A stretch of DNA of 42,281 nucleotides from Helochares maculicollis (lineage: Eukaryota; Arthropoda; Insecta; Coleoptera; Hydrophilidae). Numbering within the stretch: the first letter of the stretch is position 1; each line of letters starts with the position of its first letter. Location: the NCBI GenBank assembly GCA_033557835.1, contig JAWQRO010000344.1, forward strand, positions 1-42,281, read 5' to 3'. Positions 35,880-42,281 of this stretch are shown in pieces. The position numbers and the translations under genes were made by a program. Below the pieces are notes generated by a model that did not search any database, was not told the origin of the DNA, and saw only the letters and a list, made by a program, of their open reading frames with translations.

Positions 35880-38800
35880 AACATGGAATAATTCATTTTA
35901 TTGCTGACGGGTAGCTACTTTAGCTCAAGTAGTTAAGGATAGTGAAATTCTCGTTTTATAAAGTGAACGTTTATAAAGTGCAAGTTTTAAGGAGAAAAGA
36001 GAAAGGAGGATGCTCCCAAACGGTGTTAGAGTAAAGACATAAAAGGAAAAACGTTCCATGCAATTAAACAGAGTATTAATTCCCTGGAGGAGGAGCCTTT
36101 GGTGGCGACAATAATGGTTCCATGTGTAGCAAATGGAATGCCACACACTTGAAATGGAATGTGCCATTGTTTGTGGCAAATGCAATATGCTTTATGATGC
36201 TATTAGAACTATACGCCCTGTGCTTATCTATCTTCTATCTCTGTTTGTAAACTTTGAATGAACATATACACATCTATACATAATGCATGTGGAGTGGATG
36301 TTAAGCCTTAGTCGCCATTGTCAGCTTGAAGACTTGCATATGAAAGTGGTAGATTGAGACAGCATTGAAGATAAGCTCTAATAAGTCGGGAGGAGGCTAC
36401 TTGTGCTGGCATTTTAACGATCAGAGGCTCTGGCGTGGCTTATAGTGGAGTGAAACGTTCTTTTCTTGCGGCATTTAGTAAGAAAACGTATTAAAAAAGC
36501 TACAATAGGCAACTAATTAAGCACTCCGTTCTTTTACAGATTTTTATGGAATCGGCGCACACAAAAAATTATTTAACTAAATTTATATGTTATTAAGTCA
36601 CAATTTGTGAATAACTGAATATTGTTTTTATTTGACAAAATCATAAAAGATAGTAAATGTATTTTCTCACGAAGTTGTAAAACTAGATTATAAATTATAG
36701 CTCGCACTTTGCTTTATTATTTGCCAAAGTTAGGTGCTTGTATTGACTTCGATTAATCGTGGCTTTCAGTTACATGATTTTAATAGATTCAATAAGCAGA
36801 TAAATTGATAGAGGAGGTGTATATGGAGTGTAAACCTGTGTTAGTTTTATCACAAACAGATTTTAATTTGATGAAATATGTGATAACCACCTCATGCATA
36901 TCCTGAGATTTATGGAACAAGTTGTCAAAATCAGAAAAACCAGAACATAAATCAAATAAATTATCTTTCTCAAAATCTATAATCAATTTAATAAATGTCG
37001 ATTAAATAGTAGTGCTAATACGTAGGGTATGTGTCTCATAGCATAAAACAATTTAAAATGAATTGATTTTCAGACAATACTTTTACCTGCCATGAATTGG
37101 TAGTAGCTTAGAAAAAAGCATGAAGAGCAAGTTTTCTATTATAACAGTTTTCTAATTTGATATTCCTGCATAATATACACATATGAGTGCTACTTTTACT
37201 TGAAATGTAAAAAATAAAGTAGCAAAGTATGGGTTAAATGATTCTGTTACACTTTTTATAGTTTACAATTTAAATATGCTATAAACATGAAAATTAAACT
37301 TTCAGAATCTTTGTTCAAAATTTAATTTTACGTTTATAAAAACTTAACAAAGATGTAGGTGTTTGTCATATTTTGTCACTTTAATGTGCAAAACGTTATA
37401 TAAAAAAAGATCGAAATAAAATACTGCAAGGAAATGTTAAAGAAAAAAATGTCTTAATAGGTGTTCAAACATGACATCAACTTAAATAGAAACAGTTATT
37501 ACTGGATTCTTTCAAAAAGAACCCAGCTTTACTATGATTTATTTATTTTCACTTACAGAATATGTGTTAAAAATATTAATCTTATGTTCCATCATTTTCT
37601 TATATTTACGTTGTGCAGATTTAGATTGCATGTGAATAAAGTTTATGGGTCCTTGGACGCATAAACAACAAAGAAGATAACAATTGTAGTTCAGTCTAAT
37701 TAAAGAGCCCACTTGCTTCACGAATTCTTGACGCCAGCAGCTACTAGACAGAAAAATTAATTACGGAACTAATGCAGGTGTGCGTTGACAGCCACCCCAA
37801 CAGTGTTATAATTAATATTTATTTAATCAGGGTGGCCAAAATTACTTCAGAATATTAATCTCCACTCTTCTAGACTCCTAATTCCACAACAACTTTTATA
37901 AATATATTTTCATTTAAATTGCAAATTAATTAAAAAGTGGCACCAAGGGAACTGCCCTGAATAAACAAGTGCATATGAAATGAAAATATTCGCATCTCCC
38001 CTTCCCACTACCACAATCTCTTTAGCTATCTGTTTCCTAATGCATATGTAACAAAATGGCTGTAATTTAGTCTCAAGTGCAATGCCATGACTACCATAAC
38101 AATTCTAAAACTAAATTAGCAACAATAATTCTATTTATGCTTAGTATCGAAGGTTCGTGTCAATAAATTGTAGCCATTAATTAATACTGGTTACAGTGGT
38201 GTGCGTATATGAGGCACGTATTCAATTGAAAATGTCCAATGACAATCACACAGGGCCTTTGTGAATTCAAGCGGTACAAGAACAGATTCGTCTGAATACT
38301 GAGCAGCGTTCAGAGCTATTGATTATTCCCAAAATATAGCTCCTTAGTTCCATATCGTTTTCGGTTTACTCACTGAAATTCCTAACCACTTGTGAGATGT
38401 CTACGTATGCGTAAAATGTAGACAAATATATTCTTCCTCGAGAAGGGAGACGCAACCCGATCGGATATCTCGAAATGCATAGCAATTCCTATTCGAAATT
38501 ATATTCCCTTACCTTGAAAAAGTCACATTTAAATTCATACGCAGAGATATTTATTCAAGTTAGTCAGGGCATTGTATGCGATACGAAGATCAAAAATATA
38601 TATGATAAAAATATACCTGCATAAATAATATTTTCGTTTTCATTTTTCATACAAGTACGAACTGGTTCTTTTTATTTTCTCATATCTCCATTTAGTTCAA
38701 TAAATAGAATGAGTTGCAGCCGTGACAAAATTTGGTTTAGCAATTTTAACGACTCGCCATGATATTAGTGTTTGCTTTAATTCGATATGCAAAACCAGTA

Positions 38801-39470
38801 TCAACATTTAAATCAGGTTCCACACCCAAATGTACCAGCTTTTAACAAAATGTTTTAAAAACTTGCCAAATTTTGAATTACATCATGATTTTATAGCTTA
38901 TTTCTGTTCCTTTTACCAAGCTTTATAATAACACTTTATAGAAACTTAAATAGCAACCAGCAGCTTCGCTTGCATGAATTTATTATATTTTTATCACAGC
39001 TATGATACAATCAGACTTTGAGCTGCAGCAGACAAATTACCATTAAAACTGTTATTACGCGTCTAACCCTTCATAAATATCTGCTAAAAATCCAATAATT
39101 GTTAGTGTTTAAAAATTCAAGATACTGAAAATATTATTGTTGTAAATCATTAATCTATTTCCCCCCACTTTGGACTTTTTCAAAAACTATCATATTTCTC
39201 AATGTGTAATGAAGGAATTTAATCCTATTTCAGTATATATCGCTTAAAAGCTATTTCACCGCCTTATGATCCATTTCCATGAGAAAAATACGCCAAATAG
39301 AGCTCCTTGACTACTTAAAATGCATCAACCTTCATTGTATAGGAGATTCCGTAGTATTCAAAACTTGAGGCGCAAGTAAACTAACAGTTGTAGTGATAGA
39401 TGTGAGGCAAGGCTGATTGTAGATTAAAACTACATTATAGCTTATTTCAACTATTCACTACGATTCTTAA
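35880..39470. other. Gene-free stretch
   Basis: A moderate-GC patch at 35.9-36.4 kb holds two overlapping open plus-strand frames (one includes INSLEEEPLVATIMVPCVAN) and a minus frame at 35925-36185, none recognisable. At about 37828 the sequence CAGGGTGGCC recurs, also seen at the left end of the fold-back element. From 36.5 kb on it is mostly AT-rich unique sequence. No gene or RNA was recognised. Confidence 0.5.
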
Positions 39471-39479
39471 GTTTTAAGA

Positions 39480-40200
39480 ACATTTTTATCCCCTTGCATT
39501 TAAGGATGGAAGGACATTCAATTTTGTCATGCATTATTTTGAGGACAAATTAAAATTTCAATTTTTTGACATCTAGCAGCAACTTGTAAAATATCGGTAT
39601 TTCTTTAAAGCCACCCCTTCGTGTCCCCTAAAATAAATATTCACAAAACAAAAAATTATGTGTTTGATTATTTTTATATAAATTATAGGCATCTTTGTAA
39701 AAAATCAATTATCACCCCTTTGTCCCATTTTTACTAAATTATCTTAAAAACGGTGAAACAAGTATTATTTTAATTTTAGAGATTTTGTTTCAATTTTCCG
39801 TGTGTTTGACGTATTGATAGTTCCTCCGTCCCCTTCCCCATTATGAGGAATTTTCGTAAGTCGAGGCAGCACACACTTATTTCTCAGCTTCCTAAGGAGT
39901 ACAAACATATTTAAAATCCCATCGATAGCATCATAGGTTTTTGAGATATCACTGTCTGAAAAATAGAAACAAACGTAAACGTTTTATCTGTGACATTTTT
40001 AGATTTTGAGAGAAAAGACTACTGAAAAATACACTTAGCTCCTATTTTCACCCTATTAGAGACGGAATTTCAGAAACTTCTTCGTTATTTATAACCTATA
40101 ACATAAAAGTGATGGCTCTAAGAAATTTCACTGTCTTCGGTTCAGTAGTTTGAGCTGGATGTTGATGAGTCAGTAAGTCAGGACACTTTACTTTACATAT
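39480..40200 (+). mobile_element. Interspersed-repeat tail (LINE-like 3' region)
   Basis: The end of this block reads TTCGGTTCAGTAGTTTGAGC, then GTTGATGAGTCAGTAAGTCA and GGACAC, followed by an AT-rich tail. I remember this arrangement, preceded by an 'AAATTTCA' phrase as here, from the 3' ends of abundant unclassified or LINE-derived repeats in insect genomes. Upstream, short C-runs in similar settings recur at 39489, 39614, 39713, 39827 and 40050, many spaced by about 100-125 bases, like the modular 'tagccccctttcacccc' segments of those repeats. No protein-coding part was recognised. It is diverged: for example CAGTCAGTCAG has become CAGTAAGTCAG. Family assignment needs a library search. Confidence 0.55.
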
Positions 40201-41275
40201 ATGGATACATATTTTTAACATTAATTAGTATTGTAATCTTCTCGGCTATGTGTGCATACGAGTATGTTGGGATGTTGTACTGTTGTTGGTTTTTGTGAAT
40301 TACAATGCTTTTTAGTGGTTTTAGTTGTTTATTTGCATGTTTTCTGTAAAGTTTTGCTTTGATATTATTCTATCTTAATTAAAAAAAAACATATCAAACG
40401 GTTTTGCGGCTAGCCTTAAGAGTTCAAATTTATCTGTAATTTAAGAGGCTAATCTCTTAATGTAAATCAATATCTCATAAAATTTAATTTGAAACAGGTA
40501 GAGGATGCCGAGGATGAAAGCAAGGAGCAAAAACTTGAAACCAGACTGAAGCCCAAGAGTTTTTGTCGAGCTCCAGACTAGACGGGATGATCTTATTACC
40601 CTGTAACGAAAAGCTTATGCAATTTAAATTAATGACTGCTCACTGTTTAAAGCTTGTTTGGAAACTACATGCAAACAGTCTTATTTCACTAAATTTAGTA
40701 TGAAGCAGTTTGGTGCAAGCAGTTAACATAAATTTTAATTCTAAATACACTCGGCTAAAACTGTGCCAAATTGACGGAAAATAAACTGCAATCATTCTTT
40801 ACCATCAGATTTTTTGCGTTTTTTTTATAAAAACAAGCACGTTCTGGAGAAAGTGGACGAGAACATATATACAGAATGCCAGCTGCTTATCTTTGTGACA
40901 TCTGAGTTTATTTGCCACTCCAGATTGTGGTTTTTAGATTGAAACGTGAGGGAACCGACACTGCAGTGAAACTCACTCCTTTTTTCAAGCCCACTCAAGC
41001 GCCCCATAAATTAGCATTAAGTGCAATATTCGTTGTAATCTAACATCGAACTACATTTTCATATGTAATTATAGAGTGCAGCAGTAAGCAATGTAAGCGG
41101 AGTAAGGAGAATTGAAATAAAGCACGATTACTTCTGGAGAAACCTTCAAGATTTCGCATATATACGCGACAGCTTGATACATATTTATAAGTTTCAGCGG
41201 AATTCTATATCAAAGAACGGAGGGTCTCACTCGCACGCACTACATATGAATGTGTCAACCCCTTTCCCAAACATT
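40201..41275. other. Gene-free stretch
   Basis: It is mostly AT-rich. After AAACAG at about 40498 a 27-codon open frame reads EDAEDESKEQKLETRLKPKS and ends in a stop at about 40580. It looks protein-like, but the preceding pyrimidine tract is weak and no family is recognised. A minus frame at 40825-41007 is likewise unassigned. Confidence 0.45.
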
Positions 41276-41280
41276 TTACT

Positions 41281-41420
41281 AAGTTAGCGGGCCTGAGTTG
41301 GTGCGTGAACACCGCAGTCACGCACCCTCCAGCTGCCTTGCCTCGGGGGCGGTTATCCCAGATGACGGCGAGGCAGGCGATAGAATTCGGTCCCGAATGC
41401 TGGCGCACTTCTCATTGAAT
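41281..41420. other. GC-rich block with two adjacent hairpins
   Basis: This is a CpG-containing GC-rich block in AT-rich DNA. Hairpin 1 is a perfect 9-bp stem, GGTGCGTGA (41300-41308) with TCACGCACC (41318-41326), and a 9-base loop. Hairpin 2 pairs GCCTTGCCTCG (41335-41345) with CGAGGCAGGC (41369-41378), ten pairs with one bulged T. Only eight bases separate them. A plus frame is open through the block (it includes SHAPSSCLASGAVIPDDGEA) and so is a minus frame. A structured RNA, a regulatory island or an exon are all possible. Confidence 0.4.
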
Positions 41421-41491
41421 TTGAATTATGCGAGGGCATATTAATTTATTCAATACGTCGCCGCCACCGTAGGTTCCTTTTAGGGACTGCA

Positions 41492-41502
41492 CCCCCCCCC
41501 CC
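41492..41502. repeat. Poly-C run
   Basis: This is eleven consecutive C residues, unusual in DNA this AT-rich. Confidence 0.95.
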
Positions 41503-42180
41503 TTCCAAATTCACGTACTCTCCTCTACCTATATTATATTTATTATCGGTAATAATGCTCGATTCTTGGGCTACAAATCTACTTATCACTTTTCCTGAAG
41601 GGAAAACGTGGAATTCGGTAGATTCCTTCGAGCGTTGCGTAGGCGTTGGGTTGGTGGAGCGCTTTTTTTATTAGGGGATACAACAACTCCCGCTTTTATA
41701 AACAGCTCCAAATTTTCAAACGGATGCCAGAAATCTGAAGAATTTATAATTATTATAATCACTAAGGTACCCACTGAGAAACGTTTGATTAAATTTTTAA
41801 AATTTATATACTCTATTTCTGGCGCTCTTATCTTATTCAAGGAATACAGTCCCCTTGTACAAAATGTTTATTTTTAAGTTAAGGAAAGATAATGTTTACA
41901 TTATTTATTAATAAGTATATTTTCCTCTTTATCGTTGCTTTGAGTGCATCTTTTTGTGGTTTGAAGATGCCGATGTTAGTGCAATTGTTACCAACGATGA
42001 TGATAATAAATTTTGATTTAATACCATTTTATCCGACTTTTCGCTAGATAGGCGCTCCAGATTTCGCGTTTTATGTTTGTTATTTCTTGACTTTGTATAC
42101 TTTATTGCTGCCGTAAGTTTTGGCCAAAACTAGGCAGTAGTCTAACTTTTAAATTTTGTATCGGTCCCGGGTCATAAGTA

Positions 42181-42184
<4 letters not shown>
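41503..42184. other. Unassigned stretch before terminal microsatellite
   Basis: Two overlapping frames of 84-89 codons, 41586-41840 (minus) and 41608-41877 (plus), shadow each other and resemble no family. Nothing else was recognised. Confidence 0.5.

Positions 42185-42227
<43 letters not shown>
42185..42227. repeat. (AT)n microsatellite near window end
   Basis: This is a 43-bp uninterrupted AT run, the longest simple repeat in the window. Confidence 0.97.
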
Positions 42228-42230
<3 letters not shown>

Positions 42231-42281
42231 GATGTTAATTTTATGAATTAAACGCTATTTGGTAGATATAGATTTTTATTT

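Noticed and set aside
38992..39015. TATCACAGC, matching the 5' end of the miR-2 family
   Set aside because: The following bases do not match the mature family sequence and the flanks do not form a precursor hairpin.

Overview
This is AT-rich animal nuclear DNA (about two thirds A+T by eye) with no intact gene. There are no bacterial-style operons, ribosome binding sites or dense ORFs. CpG is not strongly depleted. The recognisable fossils are retroelements of types common in arthropods: RTE-like and Jockey-like LINEs, a CR1/Daphne-like LINE tail, a Penelope-like element, and a short repeat tail I associate from memory with insects. An insect or other arthropod intron or intergenic region is the best guess; the species cannot be fixed from the sequence.

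Layout. The window starts and ends in (TA)n microsatellites. At 2.1-2.65 kb (+) lies a Penelope-like remnant with a decayed GIY-YIG endonuclease. At 4.45-4.68 kb (+) is the C-terminal end of a LINE reverse transcriptase. A fold-back (MITE-like) structure occupies 9.82-10.20 kb, followed by two adjoining protein-like ORF pieces at 10.6-10.94 kb. A possible minus-strand first exon with a signal-peptide-like reading frame is at 12.2-12.4 kb. A long T-rich block at 15.55-17.1 kb, perhaps to 17.6 kb, is an antisense, heavily decayed RTE-like LINE. From 17.6 to 26.5 kb I recognise nothing firm. A CpG-dense island lies at 26.54-26.72 kb. Exon-like GC islands occur at 30.27-31.10 kb and 35.75-35.87 kb. 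An antisense Jockey-like LINE lies at 32.8-33.7 kb. A modular interspersed-repeat tail covers 39.48-40.20 kb, and a GC-rich block with two adjacent hairpins lies at 41.28-41.42 kb.

How it fits together. The supported content is mobile-element debris: four reverse-transcriptase-bearing families in two orientations, all with frameshifts and stops. Each was recognised by translating both strands and matching remembered family motifs, with no database search. The exon-like islands rest on splice-site and reading-frame arguments only and may be chance or conserved non-coding DNA. I found no tRNA, rRNA, known microRNA or CRISPR array, and nothing I can defend as a new biological system. The most informative results are the retroelement fossils, which simple ORF length would miss.
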